In this document: positions 6,436 through 12,801 of the stretch, piece by piece
How the letters are laid out: every line of letters begins with the position of its first letter
Numbering within the stretch: position 1 is the stretch's first letter
Assembly (NCBI GenBank): GCA_002255065.1
Contig: NJEF01000026.1
Span: 1-15,134 of the forward strand
DNA length: 15,134 bases
Direction: 5' to 3'
Source of the DNA: Desulfurococcales archaeon ex4484_204
GTDB taxonomy: Archaea > Thermoproteota > Thermoprotei_A > Sulfolobales > NBVN01
Made by a program: the position numbers and the translations under genes
Notes under the pieces: generated by a model
The model's input: the letters and a program-made list of their open reading frames with translations, nothing else
What the model was told of the DNA's origin: nothing
The model's database searches: none

Positions 6436-7635
6436 TTAGTAGGGGGGTTTTAAGGCCCCAAACCTGCACCTGGTAACGCATAGGCCGCAGCCGAAGCACC
6501 TATCAGGGTGGAGCACCGCCTTACCGTTAACGACCTCTATGGCGTCGTACTCGCAGCTGAGCTCGCATAGCCTGCACCCAACGCACTTCTCCGGGTAGTA
6601 CACCGGTGGCTTAGGCTCCAGGACCTCCCCCCTGCTTAGGAGCTTCCTTAGAGCTAACCCCCTAACGTCCTCCAAGCTCTTAGCCCCCAGCTTAGCTAGG
6701 AGGGCTTCGAGCTGCCTAGCTATCCTCCCGTAGATCTGGGGCCCTAGGAGGATCGCCGCCGTACACACCTGGACGGCGCTAGCACCGACCATGAACATCT
6801 CCAGGGCGTCCCTACCCGTTGAGACACCTCCAACCCCTACCACTGGTACCCCAGGTATCTCGCTCAGGATCTCGGCGATCATCCTCATGGCCATGAACTT
6901 AAGCGGCGGGCCTGAGAGCCACCCAAACCCCATCCAGCTACCCATAACGGCGTCCCCGCTAGCTAGGTCTTCAGGCATGTAGGTGCTTAAATCTATGGCT
7001 AGGACGGGGCCGTAGGAATCGCTTATGGTTAGCGCGTCGGCACCTGCCTCAACAACCCTCCTAGCAACCCTAGCGGTGGTCTTAGGGGGTAGGACGCCTA
7101 GCTTAGCGAACACGGGCTTACCGAACCTCTTAGCAGCTCTAACAGCTGCAGCCATATCGCTGGACCTCTTGAGGTATGCTAGGGCTACCTCGAAGCCGTC
7201 TACGTAGTCAGCTACCGCCTCAGCAACCCTGCGGACCTCCGACGGCCTATGGCCTACGCTAGCTATTAAAGGGATACCTGCAGCCCTAGTAACCTCCCTA
7301 GCAACCCTTAACTCCCTGCTAACCCACCTCTCCAGGGGTAGCTCGCTCCACAGCTCAGCGTTTATGAAGCCCCCCCTCACCTCAGCCATGTGGGGCCTAG
7401 GGATCTTGGGTAGTGCAGGCCTAGTAGATATGGTCTTAGTAACAACACCTCCAGCACCGCCCTCGACAGCCCTCCTAATCCTCTCCCCATCTCGGACGGT
7501 AGGGCATGCAGCGGTGAGGACGGGGTTCCTGAACCTGAGCCCAGCGACCTCAACGGATAGGTCGATCAGGGGGCAACACCCTAATAACCAACAGCCCGAG
7601 CAATATAAAGTAGGGGGTGTGCTGTAAAAAATCAC
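6436..7635 (-). CDS. Dihydroorotate-dehydrogenase/PreA-like flavoprotein with C-terminal 2x[4Fe-4S] ferredoxin domain
   Basis: A cytoplasmic FMN TIM-barrel of the dihydroorotate dehydrogenase/dihydropyrimidine dehydrogenase (PreA) group, followed by a ferredoxin domain; 399 residues from the GTG. Family marks are NPVLTAACP (37-45), VVTKT with K67, FAKLG with K178, and the phosphate-binding GVGGVSTGRDALEM (267-280). The ferredoxin motifs are C351/C354/C357/C361 and C380/C383/C386/C390. The N-L-S-C-P-N segment carrying the catalytic Cys of class 1 dihydroorotate dehydrogenases is replaced by ALAYLKRS around 151-158, so pyrimidine synthesis is unlikely and the substrate is unknown. Electrons probably pass between FMN and ferredoxin through the Fe-S clusters. 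The GTG start overlaps the upstream stop by 4 bases (GTGA). However, homology only begins near residue 24, and a TATA-like box and GGGTG lie inside the extension, so the true start may be near 7569. Confidence 0.82.
   Translation of the reverse strand: MIFYSTPPTLYCSGCWLLGCCPLIDLSVEVAGLRFRNPVLTAACPTVRDGERIRRAVEGGAGGVVTKTISTRPALPKIPRPHMAEVRGGFINAELWSELPLERWVSRELRVAREVTRAAGIPLIASVGHRPSEVRRVAEAVADYVDGFEVALAYLKRSSDMAAAVRAAKRFGKPVFAKLGVLPPKTTARVARRVVEAGADALTISDSYGPVLAIDLSTYMPEDLASGDAVMGSWMGFGWLSGPPLKFMAMRMIAEILSEIPGVPVVGVGGVSTGRDALEMFMVGASAVQVCTAAILLGPQIYGRIARQLEALLAKLGAKSLEDVRGLALRKLLSRGEVLEPKPPVYYPEKCVGCRLCELSCEYDAIEVVNGKAVLHPDRCFGCGLCVTRCRFGALKPPY
7602..7609 (-). promoter_or_regulatory. TATA-like box inside the 5' end of the flavoprotein frame
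   Basis: Read on the - strand the sequence is TTTATATT, one of the best TATA matches in the window. It would start transcription near 7580. A GGGTG follows and, about 7 bases later, the CTG codon at 7569-7567, where homology to the dihydroorotate dehydrogenase family begins. Either this is an internal promoter for a shorter protein with an unusual start codon, or a chance match inside the coding extension. Confidence 0.3.
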
Positions 7636-9281
7636 CCTTTAACGGATTCAACGGCCTCATTCAGTAGGTCGGTAACCTCCTCAACCCACGGGGATAGATC
7701 GCTACATAGGTCCTGGGAGCTCTCAACCAGCTGGACAGCGTTGTTAATGAGGTTTAAAGCGTTATCGACGTCCCCCCTCCTAAGCTCCGCTAGCGCTGCA
7801 TCTATTAAGCCTAGGGAGTCCTTAAGGAGGCTAGCAACACTGCCGTTCCGGCAGCCCCCAGCCCTAACGTAGCCTAGGGCCTCTATTAGGGGATGCTTAG
7901 CTACCTTAAGGGCGTCCATAGCTACCTTAACCCTATCGATCCATATAGCCCTAGCTTCAGCACCAACCCTCTCAGCAACCTTAAAGGCCTTCTGCACCGT
8001 TAGAGCTGCCAGCTCCTTAAGCTTCATTACAAGGCCCTTAAAGTCCCTCAGCTCGCTGCACTTCACAACTTCACTAGCAGCCCTCTCTATCAGGGATAGC
8101 TCGCTCCTAACCTCGCCCTCAACAGCTTTAACAGTGCCCCAGTCGCCCTCAGCGGCAATGCTTACCAGCTTCCTAGACAGGTTCGCTAGATCTTTTGAGG
8201 TGTTAACAACGGTGAATACAAGCTCCTTAGCGCTCGCTGAGCAGTTACAGCTGTTCAGCGCCTCCTCAACCCTCCCAGCGAGCTCCTCAACCCTGCTAGC
8301 TAGCTCGCTTACGTTGTGGTAGGCCCTAGCCTTTATGAGCGCTCTTAAGGCCTCAACACCTAGGTGTTTATGCACTACGTACGCCCTCCTCGCTAAGCTA
8401 GCTAGGAACTCCAGCGCCTTAACACGTGAAACGCCGAGGCCCTCAGCCGCCCTAGCAAGCCCTAAAACCCTAGCCTCAATCCTGCTGGCAGCGGAGCTAA
8501 ACACCTTAGCAGCCCTAACCAGCCCCATCCTCCTCAGGAGCTCCGCGTTAGCCCTCAACCTAGCAGCCGTCTCCACAGCTGAGGCAGCTAGCCTCTTAAG
8601 CCTGCCCCTAATCCCCATCCCTAACGCCTCGATAACGGCTTCGTTAACCCTCCCCTTAACGCCCCCTAGAGACCTCTTAGCGCTAGCTATAGAGCTCCTA
8701 ACGTAGGTTAAGTTAAGCTCGCAGCTCCCGTTAATAACGCCTTTAAGGTAGTCCCTCAACACCTCGAGCTCCCCCACAACCTCGTCGAGCTCTGAGCTGA
8801 GCTCGCTAGCTACGCTCTCATTTATCACACCCCTCTTTAAGGCAGCTCTAACAGCTACCCTTAGGTTAGCTGCTCCATCGATTAACGCCTTAACAGTTGC
8901 TAGGTACCTCCACACCTCCTTAACGCTTAAGACCTCCTCAGGCCTTGCGTAACCTGCTAGCGCGACCCACACGGCCTCCCTAACGTACCCCATACCCTCC
9001 CTAAGGAGCTCCCTGCCACGCCCTACGTCGGTAGTGCTTGAGAGGTTCTGAAGGACCTCCTCAGCTAGCGCTATGAGGGACCACGGCTTCGAGCCCTCCG
9101 GGACGCCCCACCTACTCAGCAGGGTCTTAGCCGTGGCAATGCTCCTGTTTAGAACCTCAACGTAGTTGCTTACGTAGCTGTTAGGTTGCTCCGCACCCCC
9201 CTGAGCGCTTAAGGGCACCATTGCTAGGGACGCTAGAGCTACTAAGGCGGTAACAGCTACCGCCGCAGCCTTACCAACCAC
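7632..9281 (-). CDS. Secreted, almost entirely alpha-helical protein of unknown function
   Basis: I do not recognise a family. The 549-residue product begins with an export signal: K4, then a hydrophobic stretch to about residue 22, and a plausible signal-peptidase site after SAQ (about 25-27). The rest is rich in Ala, Leu, Glu, Arg, Lys and Val with long heptad-like helical stretches, suggesting a helical-bundle or coiled-coil protein. There is no C-terminal membrane anchor. Six Cys and ten N-x-S/T sequons are spread along the chain, fitting an extracytoplasmic, glycosylated, possibly disulfide-bonded protein. The start is GTG, preceded by GGTGA. It follows a promoter with a striking palindrome and the gene of a membrane-linked HTH regulator, and overlaps the flavoprotein gene by 4 bases. 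A structural, adhesive or binding role at the cell surface is a guess. Confidence 0.85.
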   Translation of the reverse strand: MVGKAAAVAVTALVALASLAMVPLSAQGGAEQPNSYVSNYVEVLNRSIATAKTLLSRWGVPEGSKPWSLIALAEEVLQNLSSTTDVGRGRELLREGMGYVREAVWVALAGYARPEEVLSVKEVWRYLATVKALIDGAANLRVAVRAALKRGVINESVASELSSELDEVVGELEVLRDYLKGVINGSCELNLTYVRSSIASAKRSLGGVKGRVNEAVIEALGMGIRGRLKRLAASAVETAARLRANAELLRRMGLVRAAKVFSSAASRIEARVLGLARAAEGLGVSRVKALEFLASLARRAYVVHKHLGVEALRALIKARAYHNVSELASRVEELAGRVEEALNSCNCSASAKELVFTVVNTSKDLANLSRKLVSIAAEGDWGTVKAVEGEVRSELSLIERAASEVVKCSELRDFKGLVMKLKELAALTVQKAFKVAERVGAEARAIWIDRVKVAMDALKVAKHPLIEALGYVRAGGCRNGSVASLLKDSLGLIDAALAELRRGDVDNALNLINNAVQLVESSQDLCSDLSPWVEEVTDLLNEAVESVKG

Positions 9282-9300
9282 TTTAGGTCACCGTAAAGTG
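9279..9300 (-). repeat. 7-bp inverted repeat across the start of the secreted-protein gene
   Basis: CACTTTA (9279-9285) and TAAAGTG (9294-9300) are perfect inverted copies with an 8-base spacer that contains the Shine-Dalgarno GGTGA. The GTG start codon lies in one arm. In RNA this would put the start codon in a stem and the ribosome site in the loop; in DNA it could be a second operator. The predicted transcript start (about 9290) falls within the repeat, so an RNA hairpin requires an earlier start. Confidence 0.4.
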
Positions 9301-9303
9301 CAT

Positions 9304-9345
9304 CGCCACCGTTCTATATTAAAAACACCTTAAGGAACGGTGGCG
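9304..9345. promoter_or_regulatory. Perfect 11-bp inverted repeat bracketing a TATA box: probable operator
   Basis: CGCCACCGTTC (9304-9314) and GAACGGTGGCG (9335-9345) are exact inverted copies separated by 20 bases. The spacer holds, on the - strand, the TATA-like TTTTTAATATA (9325-9315), well placed to start transcription near 9290 for the secreted-protein gene at 9281. Half-site centres are about 31 bp apart, close to three helical turns, as expected for a dimeric or tetrameric regulator binding one face. A protein bound there would compete with TBP. A further 8-bp palindrome AACGCGTT sits at 9347-9354. The winged-helix protein encoded immediately upstream is the obvious candidate binder. 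Confidence 0.6.
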
Positions 9346-9362
9346 GAACGCGTTTCCCTGCC

Positions 9363-9593
9363 CTACCCACCCTCCTTAAGGGCCTCCTCACCGCTCTTAG
9401 TAAGGGTTACGTAGGTCCTTCCCTCAACATCGGACCTCCTCACCAGTCCTAAGGCTACGAGCTTCCTCACCCTCCTCCACGCAACCGACTTACTAACCCC
9501 TAAATCCCTAGCGAGGCCCGAGATCGTTAAGGCCCTACCCCTAAGGGCTTTAAGAACCCTTAGATCCCTCTCATCCAGCTCACCCCTCAGCAA
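9363..9593 (-). CDS. Winged-helix DNA-binding protein, probably the C-terminal domain of a frameshifted membrane regulator
   Basis: As an independent frame from the TTG at 9593 it encodes 76 residues: a MarR/ArsR-like winged helix with helix-turn-helix TISGLARDLGVSKSVAWRRV (23-42) and a wing around RRSDVEGRTYVTLT, ending in KSGEEAL. The same frame is open upstream of the TTG and there encodes a hydrophobic stretch (YIAAALTAAGVATYVLLKL) followed by basic residues (RLARK): a transmembrane helix with a positive cytoplasmic end. That stretch belongs logically after the exported domain encoded at 10080-9684 in another frame. Together they make a protein like the predicted membrane-associated transcriptional regulators of COG2512. 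It ends just before the palindromic promoter, suggesting regulation of the secreted-protein gene. Whether it is made as a free 76-residue protein, a frameshift product, or not at all is unknown. Confidence 0.75.
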   Translation of the reverse strand: MLRGELDERDLRVLKALRGRALTISGLARDLGVSKSVAWRRVRKLVALGLVRRSDVEGRTYVTLTKSGEEALKEGG

Positions 9594-9627
9594 CCCTACC
9601 TGGGGTTGCTTACGGGCTAGCCTAAGC

Positions 9628-10080
9628 TTAAGTAGTACGTAGGTAGCTACCCCGGCAGCGGTTAATGCAGCGGCTATATAGGGTGTGGAGCACCACCACA
9701 GCCCTACCCTCAGGTGCCACGACTACCTTAGTTAGAGGCCCTGAGCGCGTGCCTACGGCGGCTGTGTAGGTTAGGACTACGTCACCGCTAGCGTTACCTA
9801 CGTAGATAGCTACCCATGACTCGTTGAGGACCTCTACAGGTAGGAGGTCCCCGCTACTACTAAAAGCTACAGCGCTACCCCTAACAAACCCCTCATCAAC
9901 CCGGACGTAGACCGTGTTAAGCCCCTCAACACCGCTAACTACAGCGGTTACGGAGGCCGAGCCCTCATAGCTAACCCTGTATGTGTAGGTAACGGTGTAG
10001 CACAGGGATGGCAGGGGGGCTAGGAGGAGCAGTATGAGCACGGCAGCGAGTACGCACCCCCTAACCACCCCTGAAAGCAA
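9628..10080 (-). CDS. Exported beta-rich domain, N-terminal part of a split membrane-anchored regulator
   Basis: The frame encodes 150 residues from a TTG with GGGGTG upstream; a GTG at codon 5 is an alternative start. Residues 5-27 form a signal peptide (VLILLLLAPLPSLC). Residues 28-130 alternate polar and hydrophobic positions rich in Val, Thr, Ser and Tyr, typical of a beta-sandwich outside the membrane, with two N-x-S sequons (NES, NAS). The last 17 residues (LYSRCINRC and beyond) look unlike coding sequence, because the sensible continuation lies in the other frame: dropping one C of the CCC at 9683-9681 gives a transmembrane helix and the winged-helix domain, 238 residues in all. So this is probably the sensor half of a one-component membrane regulator. 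It follows wtpC by 77 bases, so separate transcription is likely. Confidence 0.7.
   Translation of the reverse strand: MLSGVVRGCVLAAVLILLLLAPLPSLCYTVTYTYRVSYEGSASVTAVVSGVEGLNTVYVRVDEGFVRGSAVAFSSSGDLLPVEVLNESWVAIYVGNASGDVVLTYTAAVGTRSGPLTKVVVAPEGRAVVVLHTLYSRCINRCRGSYLRTT
9681..9683 (-). other. Apparent +1 frameshift site joining sensor and DNA-binding halves
   Basis: On the - strand the codons read CAC ACC CTA TAT, leading to a stop at 9628. Reading CAC ACC then TAT ATA GCC (skipping one C) continues through a transmembrane helix into the winged-helix frame without a stop to 9363; 718 bases minus one equals 239 codons. The downstream frame is closed by a TAG about 40-45 bases before this point, so the shift must lie between roughly 9722 and 9630, and the loss of coding character points to 9675-9690. 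Possible causes are a real mutation, a sequencing or assembly error, or programmed slippage; a run of only three C is a weak slippery site. Confidence 0.65.
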
Positions 10081-10113
10081 TCAACACCCCTAACATCAAT
10101 GAGTGAGCAACCT

Positions 10114-10119
10114 AAAAAC
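10114..10119 (-). promoter_or_regulatory. T-rich element between wtpC and the sensor gene (weak TATA box or terminator)
   Basis: The - strand reads GTTTTT here, about 35 bases upstream of the TTG start at 10080 and about 40 bases after the wtpC stop. The spacing suits a weak TATA box for the sensor gene; the T-run would equally suit termination of the wtp transcript. No stronger element is seen in this 77-base gap. Confidence 0.3.
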
Positions 10120-10157
10120 ATCATCGGGTCCAACGACTCAAGCACTTAAGCCCCCCA

Positions 10158-10907
10158 CTACAGCCCTAACACATTACGGCGTTTCCCTGCCCCTAACACC
10201 TTAAGCACGGGTTCTAAGCTACTGATGTACGGTCTAGCGTATGGGGTTTTAAGGAAGTCCTTAGGGCTGTAAACACCTACTAGGAGCCCTCCCTCCATGT
10301 ACGCAACCCTATCCCCTAGGTCTATGGCTTCAGCTATGTCGTGGGTTACGTGGATTGCTGTGAAGCTAACCCTGAACCTCAGCCCCTTAATGAAGGCCCT
10401 AGCACTAGCCCTTAACCTGGGGTCTAGGTTGCTTAGGGGCTCGTCCATTAGGAGGACCTCGGGCTCGACCACTAAGGCCCTAGCTAGGGCTACCCTCTGC
10501 TTCTCACCACTGCTAAGGCTCCCAGGCCTACGGCTCAGTAGGTGCTCTATGCCTAGAGCTCTGGAGACCTCGAGCACTCTAGACCTAGCCTCGCCCTTGC
10601 TAACGCCTCTAACCCTCAGGCCGTACGCTATGTTGTCGTGGACGCTCATGTGGGGGAAGAGCCCGTAGTCCTGAGGTATTATGGCGAACCCCCTCCTCTC
10701 AGGTGGGTAGCGGGTTACGTCAACCCCGTTAACCAGGATCCTGCCCTTAGACGGGGTTAGGAAGCCTGCTAGGGTGTGGAGGAACACCGTCTTACCTACA
10801 CCGCTGGGCCCCATAACGACTAGGTACTCACCCTTAACGACCTCGAGCCTGGGGATCCTTAGCGTGAACCCACCTAGCCTAACCACTAAGTCCTCAACGA
10901 CTATCAC
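10158..10907 (-). CDS. wtpC: Tungstate/molybdate ABC transporter ATP-binding protein
   Basis: The cytoplasmic ATPase of the tungstate importer, 249 residues. Walker A GPSGVGKT is at 33-40, Q-loop Q79, signature LSSGE at 131-135 (Ser in place of the commoner first Gly), Walker B VLLMDEP at 151-157, D-loop SNLD at 159-162 and switch His189. It lacks the C-terminal regulatory domain seen in ModC or MalK, as is usual for short WtpC/TupC-type subunits. The GTG start overlaps the permease stop by 4 bases (GTGA), indicating translational coupling. Assignment to oxyanion transport rests on the neighbouring WtpA and WtpB and on the nearby tungsten enzyme; the ATPase alone would not show it. Confidence 0.9.
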   Translation of the reverse strand: MIVVEDLVVRLGGFTLRIPRLEVVKGEYLVVMGPSGVGKTVFLHTLAGFLTPSKGRILVNGVDVTRYPPERRGFAIIPQDYGLFPHMSVHDNIAYGLRVRGVSKGEARSRVLEVSRALGIEHLLSRRPGSLSSGEKQRVALARALVVEPEVLLMDEPLSNLDPRLRASARAFIKGLRFRVSFTAIHVTHDIAEAIDLGDRVAYMEGGLLVGVYSPKDFLKTPYARPYISSLEPVLKVLGAGKRRNVLGL

Positions 10908-11707
10908 TTCCTAGCCACCACCCTAATACCTGTAAACACTGCTAGGGATAGGGCGACGAGTACTAGGGATAGGGATGCCGCATACCTTAAGCCGTATGTG
11001 TTGAACCACTCAACTATTAACACGTTAATGGTTTTCGGGTAGTAGGCAACTATGAGTATCGCGCCTACCTCGCTAATAGCCCTAGCCCACGATAGGAGGC
11101 CCCCAGTAACTAAGCTCTCAATGGTTAGGGGTAGGGTGACCGTGGTAAACGCCCTCCACCAACTGGCCCCCAAGCTCCTAGCAACGTATTCTAGGGTGGG
11201 GTTAACACCCCTAAAGCCCGCCTTAACCGTGTCCACCATTATCGGCGCCGATACGAAGGTCATGGCAGCTACAACGCCCCAGAAGCTGTCGTCTACAGCC
11301 ACCCCTAAACCCGCTGTTAGCGGGCCTAGGACCCCCCTTCTCCCGTAGGCCATTAACACCATTATCCCGGCAACTGCGTGGGGTATCATTAAGGGAACGT
11401 CTATGAGGGCCTCAACCACCTCCCTACCCTTAAAGGAGACCCTAGCTAGTAGGTATGCTAGGGGGACCCCTAGGGCTACCAGGATAGCTGTTGATGTTGC
11501 TGATGCTTTAAGGGTTGTTGCTAGGGCTAGCCACGCCTCCCTAGATAGCGAGGGCTCGGTGATGAAGACCTCCTCCAACGTCTTAGGGTCTACCGCTATG
11601 ATTAAAGCTGCTATGGGTGCTAGGAGGAACAGGATCATTATTGATGATGCGGTTGCTAAGGCTAGTAGGAAGCCCTCAACCCTGTACCACCTAGCCACCG
11701 CCCTCAA
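10904..11707 (-). CDS. wtpB: Tungstate/molybdate ABC transporter permease
   Basis: The membrane permease of the importer, 267 residues, with six predicted helices at about 12-38, 63-88, 100-122, 141-163, 195-221 and 241-263. The cytoplasmic EAA loop that docks on the ATPase is at about 173-193 (YVARSLGASWWRAFTTVTLP), as in ModB/WtpB/TupB permeases. The TTG start at 11707 overlaps wtpA by 17 bases; a GTG three codons later (11698) would shorten the overlap to 8 bases and is equally plausible. The 3' end overlaps wtpC by 4 bases. Gene order A-B-C with overlaps is the classic oxyanion-importer operon. Confidence 0.92.
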   Translation of the reverse strand: MRAVARWYRVEGFLLALATASSIMILFLLAPIAALIIAVDPKTLEEVFITEPSLSREAWLALATTLKASATSTAILVALGVPLAYLLARVSFKGREVVEALIDVPLMIPHAVAGIMVLMAYGRRGVLGPLTAGLGVAVDDSFWGVVAAMTFVSAPIMVDTVKAGFRGVNPTLEYVARSLGASWWRAFTTVTLPLTIESLVTGGLLSWARAISEVGAILIVAYYPKTINVLIVEWFNTYGLRYAASLSLVLVALSLAVFTGIRVVARK

Positions 11708-12722
11708 CCACCAGCTCCTTAGGTACGTTACCCGAGTATACAGGCTTGGTTAGTGGCGGCTGGCCCAGCTCCCTAAACACCTCCCTACCCGTGTCGCTCA
11801 GCATTAGCTCAACGAATTTAATGCCTAGATCGGGGTGCTCGCTCACCTTAGGGACGGTGGCCCCGTAGACTATGGGGGCCATCCTAATAGCCCTCTCCCT
11901 ACTGGAACCCGTAAGTATGTTCACGGCAACCTTAGAGTAGAACTCCTTAAGGCCTGGGTCGCCGAGGTTCACCTCCCTAGGTAGACTAACATAGCTTAGG
12001 TTGTGCTGCTTAGCAACGCTTAAGTACTCGAAGGCGTAGTCTATGGAGCCGCTCTCAAGGAGGGAGACGAGCTCGACGCTCATAGGCCTAACAACTAGGC
12101 CGGTGCTCCTAACCTCGAGATTGGAGGGTACGTAGATAACTAGGTTATCACCCCTAACCCCAGCCCTCATATTGGTCCTGCTAAGGAGCAGGTCCCTCAA
12201 TATGTCGCTACGCCCGTAGTAGATGCTTGCTAGCGCTATAACACCTACAGCGCGGTAGCCGCAGGGGTCCTTATTAGGGTCTGAGAAGCCCCACCTAACC
12301 CCCGGCATCCCGAGGACCTCAAACCACCTGCTAGGGTCCTTAACCACCTCGCTGGAGTACCTAGACCTACTAGTAAACGCTAGGACTACCTCGTTGCCAG
12401 CGAACGCTACGTACCAGTCGCTGTAGTTCGGGTACAGGTACTTAGGTATTAACCTGTAGTCAGCTAGGGCTAGGACATCGCACGGCCTCCCCAAATCAAT
12501 AACCTTCCTAACAGCCTCAACACTACCGCTATACTCTACGTGGACATCGACACCGTACCTATCCCTAAAGATCTTAGCGAGCCTCTCAATAGGTATCTTA
12601 ATGGAGCCAGCGCAGAAAACCTTAAGAACAGCGCCGGGCCTGCCGTAATTATAGGTTGCGTAGACAGCTGTAGCAACTACCAGGACCAGTACTAGGGCTA
12701 TGAACATCCTATTCAGGGCCAT
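11691..12722 (-). CDS. wtpA: Tungstate/molybdate-binding protein of the archaeal WtpA type
   Basis: The extracytoplasmic substrate-binding protein of 343 residues, anchored by an uncleaved or cleavable N-terminal hydrophobic segment (about 7-23) without a lipobox Cys. Family marks: CAGSIKIP with S40, EYSGS with S67, DVLALADY at 82-89, NKDPCGYRA (150-158) and DYAFEYLSVAKQH (228-240). In structurally studied archaeal WtpA/ModA proteins the oxyanion is held octahedrally by an Asp and a Glu; the likely equivalents here are D152 and E232 (inferred by motif position). The ATG start has a strong AGAGGAGGT ribosome site. A TATA box and a palindromic element lie upstream, so this begins the wtpABC operon. 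Tungstate rather than molybdate is favoured by the neighbouring tungsten enzyme; both may bind. Confidence 0.93.
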   Translation of the reverse strand: MALNRMFIALVLVLVVATAVYATYNYGRPGAVLKVFCAGSIKIPIERLAKIFRDRYGVDVHVEYSGSVEAVRKVIDLGRPCDVLALADYRLIPKYLYPNYSDWYVAFAGNEVVLAFTSRSRYSSEVVKDPSRWFEVLGMPGVRWGFSDPNKDPCGYRAVGVIALASIYYGRSDILRDLLLSRTNMRAGVRGDNLVIYVPSNLEVRSTGLVVRPMSVELVSLLESGSIDYAFEYLSVAKQHNLSYVSLPREVNLGDPGLKEFYSKVAVNILTGSSRERAIRMAPIVYGATVPKVSEHPDLGIKFVELMLSDTGREVFRELGQPPLTKPVYSGNVPKELVVEGGG

Positions 12723-12752
12723 AACGACCTCCTCTAAGAATGTACTGGAGGG

Positions 12753-12780
12753 TATAAAACGTTATCTGGAAACGGATAAC
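12753..12780 (-). promoter_or_regulatory. wtp operon promoter: TATA box with adjacent inverted repeat
   Basis: On the - strand GTTTTATA (12760-12753) is a good TATA box about 31-38 bases before the wtpA ATG at 12722. Immediately upstream, overlapping the expected BRE position, is the inverted repeat GTTATC (12761-12766) / GATAAC (12775-12780) with an 8-base spacer. A regulator bound there would affect TFB/TBP loading, making it a candidate oxyanion-responsive operator. It is not an obvious match to the bacterial ModE site as I know it. Confidence 0.55.
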
Positions 12781-12801
12781 CAGCTGTTTAGGGGTAGCGC
12801 C

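Noticed and set aside
6436..7635. Naming the flavoprotein PyrD (pyrimidine biosynthesis).
   Set aside because: The catalytic N-L-S-C-P-N segment is missing and no pyrimidine genes are nearby.
7632..9281. Long open frames on the + strand opposite the secreted-protein gene (for example around 8335-8706).
   Set aside because: They are antisense shadows of a high-GC, Ala/Leu-rich gene, with low-complexity Ser/Ala/Leu translations and no ribosome site or promoter.
9363..9593. Treating the winged-helix frame as an ordinary free 76-residue regulator.
   Set aside because: Possible, but the same frame encodes a transmembrane helix directly upstream and lines up with the exported domain, so a split membrane regulator explains more of the sequence.
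10081..10157. GATGATG and TTGATG words on the - strand resembling C boxes of a C/D-box small RNA.
   Set aside because: They do not match the RUGAUGA/CUGA pair with proper spacing, and no terminal stem is evident.
9350..10192. The 14-base sequence GCGTTTCCCTGCCC occurs at 9350-9363 and again at 10179-10192.
   Set aside because: One chance match of this length is expected in a window of this size and composition; the second copy is within the wtpC coding end and flanking bases differ, so it is not treated as a mobile or regulatory repeat.
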